DNA of 64,000 nucleotides, from positions 52,204,002-52,268,001 of the forward strand of contig NC_088777.1 in assembly GCF_954871325.1 (NCBI RefSeq). The letters run 5' to 3'. The notes below the pieces were generated by a model, which saw nothing but the letters and a program-made list of their open reading frames with translations, had not been told where the DNA came from and did no database searches. Shown in pieces: positions 23,531 to 37,168 of the stretch. Positions within the stretch are counted from its first letter, which is position 1; each line of letters opens with the position of its first letter. Source of the stretch: Gordionus sp. m RMFG-2023. Lineage: Eukaryota; Nematomorpha; Gordioida; Chordodea; Parachordodidae. The translations under genes and the position numbers were made by a program.

Positions 23531-24539
23531 TGCTAATGTTGAACCATATTTGAGAAAATCAATCTAATACGAGTACAGTTAACTCTTAAATAAGTAACCA
23601 ATGGTAGCCATTTGTCCGCAACTTTAAAAAATGGGCAAATAAAGTTAAATAAATAATTTATACATTTATATAAAAATAATATTAAAGAACCAGCAACTAA
23701 AAGGAATGGTAAATAGCTTATTATATAGCATTATATATGAGAAATGAGAAAAAAATGACATCCTATATTAAATAGGGAGAAATTATAGCATTTAAATTCC
23801 AGTGGTCCTAGTTGAATGATTCAATTTATTAATTTTGATGTTGAGTTTATTTTTGAAAATTAATATAACTCATATATGATAAGAATAGAATAGATATATA
23901 ATATAATTAATTAGATACTAATCATATCCAAAAATCAAATATTTTATAAAATATTATAATATCTTATTTACTAATATTTCTTTATCTAGCCTTAGAATTG
24001 AGTAAATATTTTCTATTACAACCTTCTAATTTGTTAAAAAATGGGAATAATTAGTTTTAATTAGCTTCCGGCGTTAAGTTAAATGTTATTATTAAAAAAT
24101 AAGCCTGAATACAATTTTATATAATTTATAAAAACTATTTAACAAGAGTTGTCAAGTCGGTCAATTGACCGGTGAAATACGGTCAAATAATCTAAAATAT
24201 TATATATGAATAAATATATTGATATAATTAATTAATATAAGCAAGTATTTAAAAATATATTTTTTATCATCAAGATATATATTTAATTATAATTTTATAT
24301 AAAGTTAGATTTTCATAGTAAAATATCAGAAATTTATCTTAAAATATAGAAATAAAAGAAATTTTTTCATTATAAATTTGATTTGATTTCTAAATAAATA
24401 TAATAATTTTTTTAAAGCATGTTTTGAGAAATATTTACCATTGAGAATTTAAATTCTAATAATACTATTAAATGAAAAAATTATTGGACGAAAAATTTAA
24501 ACCTACTCTTTAACATTTAGTTATATTATTGTTTTAAGT
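23531..24539. other. AT-rich spacer, nothing recognised
   Basis: No supported feature; one GC-bearing word (GGTCAATTGACCGG near 24,157) is partly palindromic. Confidence 0.5.
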
Positions 24540-27500
24540 GCAAATAAATAAATGTACTTTGGCCCGGAAAAAAACGAGATGGTTTTATTAAAAAACATAT
24601 AATTCAATCATGCCATGAATTTATAATTTCTCCACCTAAAGAAAAATCAATTGAAGATATTTTTGAAAAATTTAAAAAGATCCAACGTGCTCACAATCCT
24701 GATTTTATTGGATTCCTAATATAATAGAGGAGTTTTGTAGAAGCATGTGATAAAATACAAGAATTGGCATTTTACAAGGTGATTGATATTATAAATTTCA
24801 AAAGTAAAAGTGGCGGTATATTTAATATCCAAAATATGTGAAAAGTAATAATTTTTATAAAAAAATAAACAGATTTCGATATTAAATTGTTGGAATTGGT
24901 TTTGTCCACCTTGAAAATTAAGAGCACCTAATATTTTACCAAAATTCCTAGTTATATTTCTTTTTCAGAAAGAAATTGGTCGGTTTGGGTTAATATTTAT
25001 ATGAAGAAAAGAAATCGACTGAAGATCCCAACAACAGGAAAATTGGTAAGTGTAGTCATAACCTAAGATTGATTAAAAATATTAGAGAAAATGATAATAT
25101 TGAATATAAATCAAAACAATATTCTACCATAGAGTAAAAAAACAATAATTATAGAATTTAAAAAATATAATTATATATGACATAGATTCATTTTTTTTAT
25201 ACTATTATATATGAAATAGTTAATATCATCTTACAAAACATTTATTTGAATTTGACCTGTCAAATATCAGTCAAATGACCTAAATCCAACCGATCATTGA
25301 TTCCACCATGATTAAAACCTTATTTAAACCATTTTTTATAGGTAGTTTATTTTTAATGCCGGGCTAAATTTAATTCTATAAATTTTATGTAATAATTTAA
25401 ATAAGAGATTTAATTAAAATTTTATTAAAGGCTCACTACATTACATAAATAAGACATTTTTTTAAATGGTACGTTATAAAAAACACCGATGAATTTAACC
25501 GTTTAACAACTTTCCTTGGTACAAATGAACATTGGATTTATATAAAATTCTATAACCAAATCACTTTATAAGCGCCTTTTCTCAATTGTATTTAATAGTT
25601 AATAACATATAAATCAATTCGGTTGTTATAAATTCAGAAATTTGTTGTTTATTTTATGCTTTAAAAGAGAGACTCTCACAATAGTGCAAATTCGTGATGA
25701 AGAATAAATACAGCATATATTATATGTGAATGCAGGGAGTGGGAATAAATAAACATATAAAAATAATTATAAAAAATAAGCAAAATTTATAGTTGTTTGT
25801 AATTTCTATTGAAATTGGACCTCGGAAATTAATATCCAGGGGTTTGGTATATGCTCACGTTCTAATTTCTTGAATCCGGATTCAAATTTCCCATATACAG
25901 TTAGCGTGATTTAGCAGTGAAAATATAGTTATTATATTGTGTAGATCTACTTTTCTTAATTTATAGCAAAATGTTTTGTAGCGTATATATAATTATATCT
26001 CCTTTCAAACTTATATTTTATTTAGTAACAAAGCAATATAAATATCAAGATCTTTCCAATTTCTAATTTATTAACAATGAACAGCCGTCGCGAAAATAAA
26101 ACCATTCCCAGACAAAACCATTAAGAATATCTGTATAATTGGCTATGGATTCAAAATATTATCATCCCATACTTGTTATATTATAATGTCCTTGAGAAAG
26201 AAAATGGACTCTACTCATTCAATTCCAATAAAAGACCATCACCCCATAAACACAATGTCATTAATAACATAATATTCATATCTTATGACCAAATTTTTTG
26301 CTCCTTATCACAGAATTAAAAAAACAGATCGCAAAAATAATATAAGGGATGTAAAAATAATAAAAATAACGTTAATTTTTTAAATATAGAAAGCAAAAAA
26401 TAAAAATATTAAATATTAAAAAACTAAGCTTTTTTTGGTAAAGAGATCATACCTAAAAATTATGTTAATAATCATAATAAATCTACTTTATATCAACTAA
26501 TTTTAAAGTTTATCGTCATATACTTTATAAAATCCACTTTTTCATAAGATATTCTTCATATTTATTTATTATAATTTATCAAATTCTCCTAGATCCTGAA
26601 GGTAATTTCAAATTAAATAACCGATATTAAAAATAATGTTAACAATTATATTACCTAAATTTGTATGGGTAAATAACACTGGGAAAAGGGGTGGGGGTTA
26701 AAGCTTAAAATATATATTTTTGAGAAGAAGGGAGATTTTATTTTATTTTAAAAAAATTGAGCGATTACATCAGATTGTGCTATTACATTTTATAGATAAG
26801 TTGAGATAAAAATACTTTTTTATAGGTTTTTGTCTAGAAATAGAAATTCTCTTACCAGCTAAACATTTTTATAATTTCATTTCTTTATATATATATTTTA
26901 TTTTCATTATTATGCCTTGATGTTGAAAGGTATAAATTAGAGATCTGCAAAAGTAGGCCAAGAACGTTACGAGTCTTTTTTTATACTCGGTTCAAGCTAG
27001 GTCGCGCTTAGTATATTTAAAAAAAATATAGACTGATCTGTGTCGGCCGACTTAAATTTGTAAATAAAATTGATATATTTAAAAATATTTGCGAGAAATA
27101 AGGTATTAATATTTTTTTTATTTGCTTGTAGAATTGAACAAAAACTCTATTACGTTAAGTTTAATGTAAAACTATATTAAAAAATATTAATTAACATATT
27201 TATATAAGTTTGGCTTTCTTTGAGTGGAACAAATAATTTTTATTTCGGATTGAGCTTTTTGGAACTTAAAAGAGATTTTTTGGATCATGTTAGGCTGAAG
27301 AAATTTTTTAAAAGTTTCTGGCTCGGCTTGCTTGAAATATTAGGACCAATGCAGATCTCTATTATAAATAAATATGTAATAGCTAAATATTATAAAATAG
27401 AATTTTTTACATCCTGTACTATAATAAGCTAATAAGCCTGAGCATCTTTTTCGGTTTTATCAATTTTTGATATGTTAAGGCCGAGCAAAGATCCACTACA

Positions 27501-27725
27501 ATTGATAAAATGAAAAAGTTGTAGTATATATTTATTTATAAAAAAATGTTCAATATTAATCATTATGATTTATAATATTTCACCTTTACTACACCACATC
27601 CCCATTCATCATACAAAAATAATTTCATTTTTCATTTCCTCATTAATAAGTTTTTATTTTTCACTCAAGGCATATACCTTCTCCTTAGACTCATCATAAA
27701 ATACGATTTAATGTCTTCTAAAAAT
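24540..27725 (+). mobile_element. degraded hAT-derived unit H3
   Basis: The left part holds transposase remnants. IISPPKEKSIEDIFEKFKKI lies near 24,630-24,690. At about 24,965-25,030 comes SERNWSVWVNIYMKKRNRL, which matches the C-terminal dimerisation region of hAT transposases (SER-x-W-S followed by a K-R-N-R-L helix). From 25,290 on the unit is non-coding and colinear with the array units at 39.3-50.5 kb; 25,537-26,464 is almost identical to the first 875 bases of the window. GC-bearing words (CTCGGTTCAAGCTAGG, GGCTCGGC) occur at 26,985-27,330. The N-terminal and catalytic parts are not visible. Frames near 27.2 kb are not supported as genes. Confidence 0.65.
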
Positions 27726-27780
27726 AAAAAAAATTACGTTTTTCCACCAAAGACAAAATTAAAGGTATCGTATATCCTAG

Positions 27781-29275
27781 ATGCGGAAAGCGTTCTTCTC
27801 CTTTTTCCAAAATCTCCTTTCCATCTTTTTTACTCATAGTGATACTTCTACCTCATCCAATAACGCCTACATACCTACCTCATCAGACACATTTATTTCC
27901 ATCCCGCCTACCACTCATAACGGCATCATCAACTTCTTAGAATCCTATAAACCTCCTATTATCTACAGAATTCCTAAATGTTTTAGGGTATAAATGGCCA
28001 AATTTTTCTACTTAACTTAATTCATTATTAAATAACTTTTGCTCTTGATCATTGGCTCAGACATTTCTTCCTTCCCTACTTTCCAATCTCCCAACCTAGT
28101 GAATCATAAATCTTTAACCCAAAAAATAAAGGACCTACTTACATCCCATCAAAACTACTTAAACCCCTCATAAAATCAAAAAACCTTTAAGCCTTCAAAT
28201 AAATGTCAAGATAATTTCTATCAAAATATATAATTAAAATATCAAATCTGCCCTCCGCCTACTAGCATCTAACTCGCAAAAAATAATGCAAACTACAAGA
28301 TTAAATTAAACCATACTGGAGGCATCAAACACTCTTAACTGATTTCACCCCAGCCGAGGTCGTATTTGTATTTTATCCTACTATGACTCTTCACCAGGCC
28401 ATATGCGGCTTCATTCTATATTCCTTCACCATCTTATATCCCCCCTCATATTTATTGTTATCTTGACAACATTATGATTCTGCGATAAATTAATATCAAT
28501 TGAAAAGCCAAATAAGGACATTCGATATAGCGATTAGGATCGTATTTCTAGAATGCAGCCTTAATTTTTAATACCCTATTAATTTGGTATTGGTATCAAT
28601 GGTGGTTGCGAAATAGCCACATATGCTATACTTTTCCATCTCCAAATAAACCCAAATGACAAAATCCCCGTCATTATTGACATTTCTAATGCTTTCAACT
28701 CCTCGCCATTCTTATTTTCTTTCACAAATATATTAATCATTTCTCACCTACTCCTGCTCTTCTTTGGCATTTGATCTCTAATTTCATAATTATCTACTAT
28801 TATCATTAGAAGGTATTTAACAAGGCGATCCTCATGATTAAGTACCTTACTGCATAGGCATTAATGAAATAGTCAAAAACATTCCTGCCGATTGTAATCT
28901 TACATTGTAAACCTGGTACATTGTCTATAAAATATTCTGCGTCCCCCATAATAGGTCGCTAGGGAATTAATCATAAAAACACAATCCCCAAACAGTTGGA
29001 TTATCATTTAACGAGCCCAAAACCGAGATATACTCAATTAGAAATTCCATCTACCCATAATTTTCACATAACCGAAATCTACTCCTTTATGAATCTCTGC
29101 TGCCCAATTAGTGGCTTGGGATCCATCACTTCTTCACTAATGCTTCATCTAGCTTACTTCATTTTAAAATCAACTCTAAACAAACCTTCTTCTCAAAAAC
29201 CTTTATTATATTCCAAAAATTCTTTGCCCTCTTTGAACAGTTTAATTTTAAAATTTTCTTTCCAGATTATTTGAA
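27781..29275 (+). mobile_element. degraded reverse transcriptase element, copy E1
   Basis: An open stretch at 27,781-27,993 ends YRIPKCFRV, resembling the basic R-I-P-K-x-x-R segment found upstream of the RT domain in this family. Further on come FGIGINGGCEIATYAI and IIDISNAFNS (RT motif with D and N-A-F-N, near 28,575-28,700), then GLSFNEPKTEIYS near 29,000 and LGSITSS near 29,120. Related pieces lie at 33.1-34.6, 53.1-54.0 and 62.9-64 kb. The catalytic box in the last copy is YLDD. It is a fossil with many breaks. I cannot place it in a named clade, and the ends are not defined. Confidence 0.55.
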
Positions 29276-29279
29276 AATT

Positions 29280-30400
29280 TCGTTAAACTTGCTGAAGAGA
29301 TCCTTGGTTCGTGTTGTAGTTATCGCTATTGTAATTGAACCTTGAAAATAATCTTGAAATCCTTCGCTGTTTTGGATGTTGAATTATTGACTGTCACGAC
29401 GTACATAATTGTATTGATTAAAACTTCTGCGTTATCATAGCGTTGATAACTGTTTTTTCATGATGGTCCTAACTTTGGCGGTTATCAGTGATCATCGTGA
29501 CGGTTGTCATAGCGATTGCGACGGTACTAATAGCGGTTGTTGTAACAATTGTTGTAAGGGAAACGAAATCCCCATGGCTGTTGTGCGTCATAACGCATCA
29601 AATGTGATTTATTTGTTGTATTTATTTAGTCGAGTATTTTCCTTAAGTTCATATTTTCAAGCTGTCTGTTTTAGCTTGCGAACATTAAAATAAATCTATA
29701 ATTTAGCGATAGTTATTTTCTCGGTTGGATCTAGCTTGTCAGCTCAAATGCTTATATTCAAGGCCTCATCTAACGTCAGGTTCTTTCTCAAGCTCACTAA
29801 GTCTTATTTCTATAGATGGTGGCAATTCTGTTTTTCAATGATCATTACATGCCCTGAAAATTTGCATTCTTTTCTCAAATGGTTGACGTCGGCCATCAAA
29901 TTGGAATATGTTCCCACCTTCTTTTGAACTATCACAGAATTTGGCGATCTTGGCATTTGTCTCCTTAACGTGTGTATGCTGAGGGGTCAGCTAGTTCTGC
30001 CTCCATATTAAATACTTCTATTTTGACATATTCTTAGTCGGTATGGTTTTTAAAAACGCAAGTGCCTTGTCAGCCTCGGTATTGTTGCAACTTTGAAAAT
30101 ATTTCCACTCGCTCAATATATGCGTTGTGATTACTGCTGATTTTTTTTGGAATTGTAGTCTAAAGAAATAGGGAATTTTATTTTCAGTATCTTTTATTGT
30201 CTTCATGGTTTTAGAATTTATTATTATTTATGATAATGATCTACTAATTAAATTATTAGAAGGAATACAGTGATCGGCGAAGGAGCGCGATTTAAATATT
30301 TGGCCATCATCTTGACCTCTATGTTTAAATCTTCGTCATCAGGTAAAAAGAATAATATGCGAAGAGTTTGATCATTAAATAATCAGAATTTCATATTTTA
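29280..30400 (-). mobile_element. gag-like retroelement fossil, minus strand
   Basis: Minus-strand translation gives gag-like stretches: a frame at 30,206-30,018 rich in Lys/Thr, a piece resembling a capsid region near 29.9-29.75 kb, and a basic Asn/Tyr/Arg-rich stretch at about 29,560-29,420 (NRYDNRHDDH) like a nucleocapsid tail. The plus-strand DNA of that stretch is a visible GTTATCA/GCGATTG-type repeat. It is old and broken in several places. No LTRs were found and the family is not assigned. Confidence 0.35.
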
Positions 30401-31083
30401 AAATATGATCTATAAATAAATTTAACTTCTATCTTGACAAGCCATTTTATTTCAAAACTCTATATATTACATTTTTTATCATCACAATTTAAATCAATGC
30501 TAATTTACACTTTTTAATGTTAAATCTTATTTAATAATGATATGCAACTTTCGTTTGATCAATATATATTTTAATACGTTGGATATATAATAAAATTTAA
30601 AATATCAAATAATTTAAGCGTTAACAAAATAAATTGAAGATATAAATATAAAAAATTATAACTGTTTAAATTAACAAAAAAACAAAATCATTTTATATAA
30701 ACAAACATTCTAAGTTTTTAGTAAATAAATATAATTTGATATTTTTGATCAAGTTCAGAACTACATTACCATGTTTTTTTTTCAATTTGTAATACGTAAA
30801 TATATATAATTTACATCTATTTAATTATAAATAATTATAAGATACTTAGAAAATATTTTTTTATTTTATTAGAAAGAAAAAAGGGAGCCATTTTATTTAG
30901 TAATAAATTATTAACTTTCAAAAATAAATTGTTGAAAAAAAATTTTTTCAAAAGAAAAATGATAAAATAAAAAATGTGACCAATATAAAATTTTGAAATG
31001 AAATTTATTTATATATTTTTAATAAATTAAATTTTAGTGGAGTATGCTCTGCATTTAAGTAAATTATTAAAATATTGATTCAG

Positions 31084-31115
31084 TGGCTTAGCCAAAGTAA
31101 GGGATAGGAGTTCTA
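31084..31115 (+). mobile_element. isolated hAT-like terminus
   Basis: CAGTGGCTTAGCCAAAGTAA followed by GGGATAGG closely resembles the CAGTGGCG-type end with a following purine run. No inverted partner was found within a few kb. Confidence 0.3.
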
Positions 31116-31235
31116 TCATAAACCATCGTTTAAAACATTTGTTCTTCTCCCTGAATTATTTATTTACTCTCTTAAATATGTATATTTGTAACCAATGTTG
31201 TCTATCAATTAAGAGCAGTGATTCTAGGTTCTATT

Positions 31236-31347
31236 TCAAAATTATTTAATATTTTGATTCAAAATTATTTAATATTTTGATTCAAAATTATTTAATATTT
31301 TGATTCAAAATTATTTAATATTTTGATTCAAAATTATTTAATATTTT
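31236..31347. repeat. 23-bp minisatellite, about five copies
   Basis: The unit TCAAAATTATTTAATATTTTGAT-type sequence is repeated head to tail nearly without change. The unit is itself close to palindromic (TCAAAAT ... ATTTTGA), so each copy can fold back. Confidence 0.9.
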
Positions 31348-32574
31348 ATTACTACCTATGAGTTTTGTTTTTAGAAAGTTAATTAGATAATATAAATAAA
31401 ATTAGCTAAATTTGTAATTAAAAATCTACTTAAAGCACTCCACCTAAAATCTTTTATAAATGTTTTATGCTTAATTTTATATCCTTTTGTTAAAGTATAT
31501 AAAAATTTATCAGCGAAATAATGTCAAAACTAGCATCATGCATAAATGGATAGTATAGAAATCTTATTTATTATCTCCTAATTTTGGAAATTATAAAAAA
31601 TTAAGAAACATGTTAAATCAGCCAAACTTTTTGAAGCATTCATTCAGAAAATTTTAATCAATGTATACCCTAATTAAAAAATAATAATGTTTAAATACAT
31701 ATGTTAGATGGTTATAAAAAAATATTATTTAGGAAAAATAAAAAGAAAAAAAAATGAAAACCTATTCTAAATTTAAAAAAAAATAAATAAAGCTTGATAA
31801 AAAATACAATGAATTATATAAATGAAGGAATTTATTGAGAAATGAGGAAAATAAGATATCGTCTGGAAACACAGTAATTTGTGTTAATCGTAAAATTTTA
31901 ACAGAGGATCCACGTTCTTCATTGATTTGAAGTTTTTTAAAACCTAAAATAAATTTTTATAAACGATTAAATAGCCTCTGAGAAATACCTGACCCTTAGG
32001 TTTTTATTTTAAATATCTAATTTTACAAAAAATGTATAAATTATTATCCGATGTTTGGAAATAAATAAATAAAATTTTCGGAAAAGAAATTCTCCGGAAA
32101 TGGCAAAATATATTTGGATCATTATAAAGGTTTCGAATAATAATAAAAATACATTAAAATTTTATTATACATTTTTTGTAAACTAGACCGCTATATAGAA
32201 GCATATAGTAATTGTCATAATTATTTAAATATATATATATATTCAATAAATACCCATTATCATTTAAGAGTATTTAATATTACTTGTTAGTTTCTAAATA
32301 TATATTAAATAAAATTAAAAATTTATACTTCTTAGGATATTTTTTTAAAATTTTGATACGGTTATTTTACAATTTTCGTCGTTATAGAATAGTTTTCTTA
32401 AACATCTGACATTTATTATATTAACGCAAAATTCATCACTTAAATAACATGATTAATTTTTTAATTTATGAAATCACCATTTAATCTGCCTTTTGTGTTC
32501 AATAATTCATCAACAAATTAGCGAAAATTTGATTTGGACACTATAATATCAAAATCAAATCTAAATATAGGGAG

Positions 32575-32815
32575 GGATAATGATATATAACGACCAAATA
32601 TTTTTAAAATGCAATAAGACCTATTTATTTTTTTATATATATTAACGGAATCATGGTCAAGTCCGATCTACTATATATCATCGCCCCAAGGATTAAACCA
32701 CCTAGTTAGCCTTAGAGAAAAAAATAACCCTTGCTGGATTAAAACCCAAAACTATAGGATGAGATAAACCCAAAACTATAGGATGAGATAAACCCATTCA
32801 CCCGACTTCGCAACA
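32575..32815 (-). mobile_element. tRNA-derived SINE, family B, copy 2
   Basis: On the minus strand the order is tRNA-like head, T7 run (32,724-32,718), then TAGGTGGTTTAATCCTTGGG, GATGATATATAG, ATGATTCCGTTA, GGTCTTATTGCATTTTAA and TTTGGTCG, colinear with 14,155-14,385. The B-box has decayed to GGTTTTAATCC (32,746-32,736). The head contains a direct duplication of about 24 bases (ATAGGATGAGATAAACCCAA, 32,740-32,790). It is clearly older or more diverged than copy 1. Confidence 0.7.
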
Positions 32816-33089
32816 GAAACTAATCGAAAATGACTATTTTTAAATTATATTATATAGCCAATAGCCATATTTTTTTAAATTTAAAAACGATTTACAATTT
32901 ATATTAAATAAAAATATTATAAAATACTAGAAAAATAAAAATTAAAAAAACTATATAATAAAAAATACAATTTTATTCCCTAGAAGGAACCATAATTATG
33001 ACTAAAAATCACAATTTAAATGGCGCAAATATAATTCTCTGGCTTCGTATGTAAAAAGCCGTATTTTATTGCATAGATATTTTAGAAAA

Positions 33090-34650
33090 TTTATATTATT
33101 GGAGTGAATATGAAGTTATTAAAAATTTTGTATTTGTTAATCTTTTTAGTTTCGGACTGTAATAAAGGAGTTTGCAATCGAAAGGTGAATTGACTGATAT
33201 ATCTATCTGGTATTTCGAAATTAAAGCTAGGATGGTATATGAGTGTTAATGGGCACATTAGCTCTCCATTTGTAAATTGCGTCATCTAATAGATCGGCAT
33301 ATGAAACATGGTTAATTTGGATGATATAATGATAAGGATAAAAGATTGAGTGACAAAAAGTATAAACTGCCTAATTAAGAAATCAACTCAATGAGTGACC
33401 AATTGAATTGGTTCAAATTTATGTTTATAATTTTTTTTAGAAATATTTCAAATTTGTACTTAATTTTTGATATGAATTCGTTATTTAAAAAAAAATTGAT
33501 GTAAAAATGTGCAAATATTTGGTATATATAGACATTTGCGTATTAAAAAACTTTGATGTGCTGATAATTGGCATAGAAAGTTTTTTATGCTGTAAAAGCT
33601 TTTAAGAATTCTATGAAGGAAATCTCCTGATTTGGTAGCATTAGTTAATGGGGACCTAATGCCGTTCAACTAACTAGAGAAATGATTTTATAGCCTTCAA
33701 AATTGGTGGTTTATTGTTTAAAAATATAGTTCAGTTTTATTTATCTTAAGTGTGAGACCGGTAGCTTGGAAATTAGTTTCCAAGTAAGCGCTAAGAACAT
33801 TAGCTGGAGGCCTCAGATGGTCCCATCGTCTAAATAGAAATACTACAGATTAAGATCTAAATGAGAGCATGGATTCCGAAGCAAAAAAAAATAGGCCCTA
33901 ATGGTTCCCTCATTGTGTGCCTACTTGGGACAGAATCTGAAAAGGTCCTTTTAAAAGCGTCTGAAAGCCATATAAGGATTCAATAATTTAGAGTATCAGA
34001 GTAAAGTTTCATTAAAGAATTTTAAATAAGAAGTATTATTAACTCTATTGAAGGCGTTTTTGAAATCTAGTTTACAACTAAATATTCTAGTATGAGCCGC
34101 AATTTCACATTCGCCCTTAATCCCAAAACCCAGTTGATAAGAGTTTAAAATGTTGACAGCATCATATTTAATACGTTGGATTATGATTTCTGTTATTAAT
34201 TATTTGAAAAGGAAAAACAATAAGACGGGTAACACCATCTGGCTTGGATATTGCGAATAGACGTGTTCCAAAAAGGATTTGGCGAGTTATTATTGGGATG
34301 TCCTTATAAAATATGTTGTTACATAAAGTTGCTAAAACCTTGATGACACAACTATTGGAAGGACTTTTTGAATTAAGTATTGAAAATAGGAGGGTCTAAA
34401 ACTATCAAGACCAGCTGTTAAATTAATGTTGAAAGAATTAATAGCTTTGACTATTTCTTCACTGGCAAAAATTAGAATCTTGGATTCAGAGGATGGGTAG
34501 ATTATCTGTGGAAGCCTCGGGATGCAGTTGTTTCAATAGTCATAGTTTCTTCATTAACAGTAGAAAGATGGTATCTAAAGATATAAATTGCACCACCTAT
34601 GCTACCTTCTATGTAAGTCATCCCATGATCTAAAGCAATTTAAGTTGTCA
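33090..34650 (-). mobile_element. degraded reverse transcriptase element, copy E2
   Basis: Minus-strand pieces in order: INLTAGLDSFRPSYFQ and a QILFGTRLFAISKPDGVTRL segment (RT finger region), SYQLGFGIKGECEIAAHTR, KLDFKNAFNRV (near 34,060), a G-P-S-E region with LDDGT just before it (near 33,830), and FLCQLSAHQSFLIRKCLYIP at about 33,580-33,520. The same order of motifs is seen in E1 and E5. It is a fossil with many breaks and sits directly beside the 3' LTR of the Ty3/gypsy-type fossil. Confidence 0.6.
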
Positions 34651-34698
34651 TTAATTTTTGTTATAAGTATTATAACAAAACTTGTAACTAAGTTTCTG

Positions 34699-34832
34699 TA
34701 CTAAATTATACTTGCAATCACTAGAATCAATAAACATCAATCATATAATATGATACGATAATATAATGCAAATAACTCTAAAATATATGAAATATAATAA
34801 TATGTTATATAGCATTTATCATATTTCCCCAC
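34699..34832 (-). repeat. 3' LTR of the Ty3/gypsy-type fossil
   Basis: About 134 bp. It shares AACTAGAATCA/CACTAGAATCA, ATATGAAATAT and TATAGCATTTATCA words in the same order with the repeat at 37,169-37,327. Both end in a TACTAAATTATA-type word on the interior-facing side of the 5' copy. Confidence 0.6.
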
Positions 34833-37168
34833 ATTTAGGATTTTAAACAATCAGACCATGTTTAGGCTTCCTCGATGGTTGTAATTTCTGCCTCATTGTT
34901 GTTTCTAGTCCAGAGGTAATAAAGATTTATCTTGTGGACCCGAACTTCATCAGTCTATTTTTTTTCACCGTTTTCTCCCTCTATAGGTGGTCCTGCTACA
35001 TTTTCCAAATTGTCAAATATTTCTGAATCCATATTTTCTTCTTCTCTCCCTTATTTCTCCATTTCCTTTGCTACATCCCGTTGTCGCAGTTTATCAGGAT
35101 GCTTTCGTATCGTGTTATCTTTGCTTTACACCTAATAGGAATATTTACCAGGAATTTCTAATTCCTTCTCTCCACCCTAAATTGATTTCATTATGTACCT
35201 ATTCAGATTGTTAAACCATTTCCTCATTTGAATGTGATCATCGTGAGTTGCCATTTGTCGCATATTAGATTGTTCCATATCATCTTTACCATTTATATTT
35301 AACCAATCTAATCCAGTTTTTAAATTATGCCCCAACAATAGTTTTGCCGATGAACTTCCGGTTGTTTGGGTCGCTCATTCTGTTGTATGCTGTCAAAACC
35401 TCTTCCATAGCTTCATCTGGCTCCAATATCCTTGTTGGTGGCAAAATATTGACTCTTAAGTGTTCGCATTGTTCTTACAGCTAACCCATTTGTTTTGGGA
35501 TGGTAAGGTGTTGAATGTATTAATTTAATATTTTTCTAAACAGAATCTTCGAAATTCTCCAGAAATAAACTGAGGGCCATTATCTTACACAATTTGTCTT
35601 AGCGTTCCATAACTAACCATTTCCTTAGTGTCCTGATCATTTTTGTAGACGCTCTCTCATCAATTCATTTAAAATGTGCATCAAATCCAACTAACTATGA
35701 ATATGAAGAGATAGGTCCCGCGAAATCGAATTATGCCTTCCCATTGTGTATTAGAGATGTTCCACGAATATAAAGGAACATCCATTATATTCGACTTGAC
35801 ATGGAATATATTGACGAACGTATTGTTCAGTGTCTTTATCGCAATTAGGCCACCAACAATACATTTTAATTCAAAACATATATTCCTGGATGCCCACCAC
35901 TGTGTATAATAGTTAATTTTGATTTCCTCAACACGGTTAAAATTACCAACTTTCCATTCTATTCAATGACATTAGGATCTACTGACAATTCCTCCCGACG
36001 ATTATTAAGACAAACTCACTCTGTATCATTATACACATCAAACCCTGCCAATCCTCGCTCGATATTTTTATTTACTTATTTAGCAATCTATCTTTCCCTG
36101 TTTCTTTAGAGTTTAACTTGACCAAGATTTATATCGAGCAAATTTATAGCTCTAATTTTTAATGTATATGGCCGTTATTCCATTCCATACTTGTTACTAA
36201 GTTTTTATGTTTTCTTTTCCTCGACGATATTCAATTTCAAAATCATATGCGGACATTTTCCATTCCCAGCACGTTAATCTACTATTGGATATTTTTGGTA
36301 GTTCGCGTTTATCACCAAATAATTTTTCTAAAGGTTTGTGATTTGTTCGCAATATAATTTGTCGTCCAAAAATGAAAATAATAATTAAAATTTCCCATTT
36401 CTTTAATATTATATGGGTACTTTTGATTAAAAGTTCCTTTATTATTCTCCAATTGCTCCTTATGTTTATCACATTTTTACCATCATTAACTTCATTCTCA
36501 ACTCTTTCAATTACCAAAACCATATTTAAAATTTGTTGAAAAAATTTATCCTTTCTCCCAGGTCATTTATTCTATCTGGAAATATGGTGCGAATATCTTT
36601 CTCCAATACTGCCATTTTTATTCCTGCCACCAAGTGATCTCTTAATTTCTCATCAAAGTCTGATTCAAACTAACACTTTTATGCCAATTTTTTAAGCCGC
36701 CCTAAAAACTCAGCAACTGTTTCACATTCCTCTCTTTCTATTCGAATGAACTTAATTCTAGAAATCAGTAGTGGGTCTAAAAAGTTCCTATCTATTTCTA
36801 CTATTTTATCATAATTTTTGGATATATAAATGACCTAATTTCTGTCAAATTACTAATCCCCATATATGCAAATATTATTTTTTTCTTAGATTCCTTATCC
36901 ACCAATATTCTCCTTATCTCCAAAACATCATTTATATATTCAATATATTCTTGAAAATTATTTTGTATATCAAGTTTAACAAATTTTACTTGAGTGATAA
37001 TTATTGCTTAATTTTTTTTTTACTTGATTAATATTGTTCGTTTTACTTGAAACATTAATTTCACCAGTCTTATTAAATAGAATGTTTGAGTCATCACTTT
37101 TACCAATTACAGTGGTTGGTTTTTTTTCTTCTTTATTCGTGATAAGAGTATATCCTTCGTCGCCAATA

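Larger units (their letters stand above)
30401..33089. other. AT-rich spacer holding a minisatellite, a terminus and a SINE
   Basis: Apart from the three features listed separately inside it, I see no gene or repeat here. At 31,540-31,920 there are no supported frames. Confidence 0.5.

Noticed and set aside
31236-31347. A CRISPR array
   Set aside because: The units are contiguous without unique spacers, and the context is eukaryotic; it is a minisatellite.
34932-35214. Plus-strand Ser/Phe-rich frames as a gene
   Set aside because: They lie antisense to integrase-like sequence of the Ty3/gypsy-type fossil.
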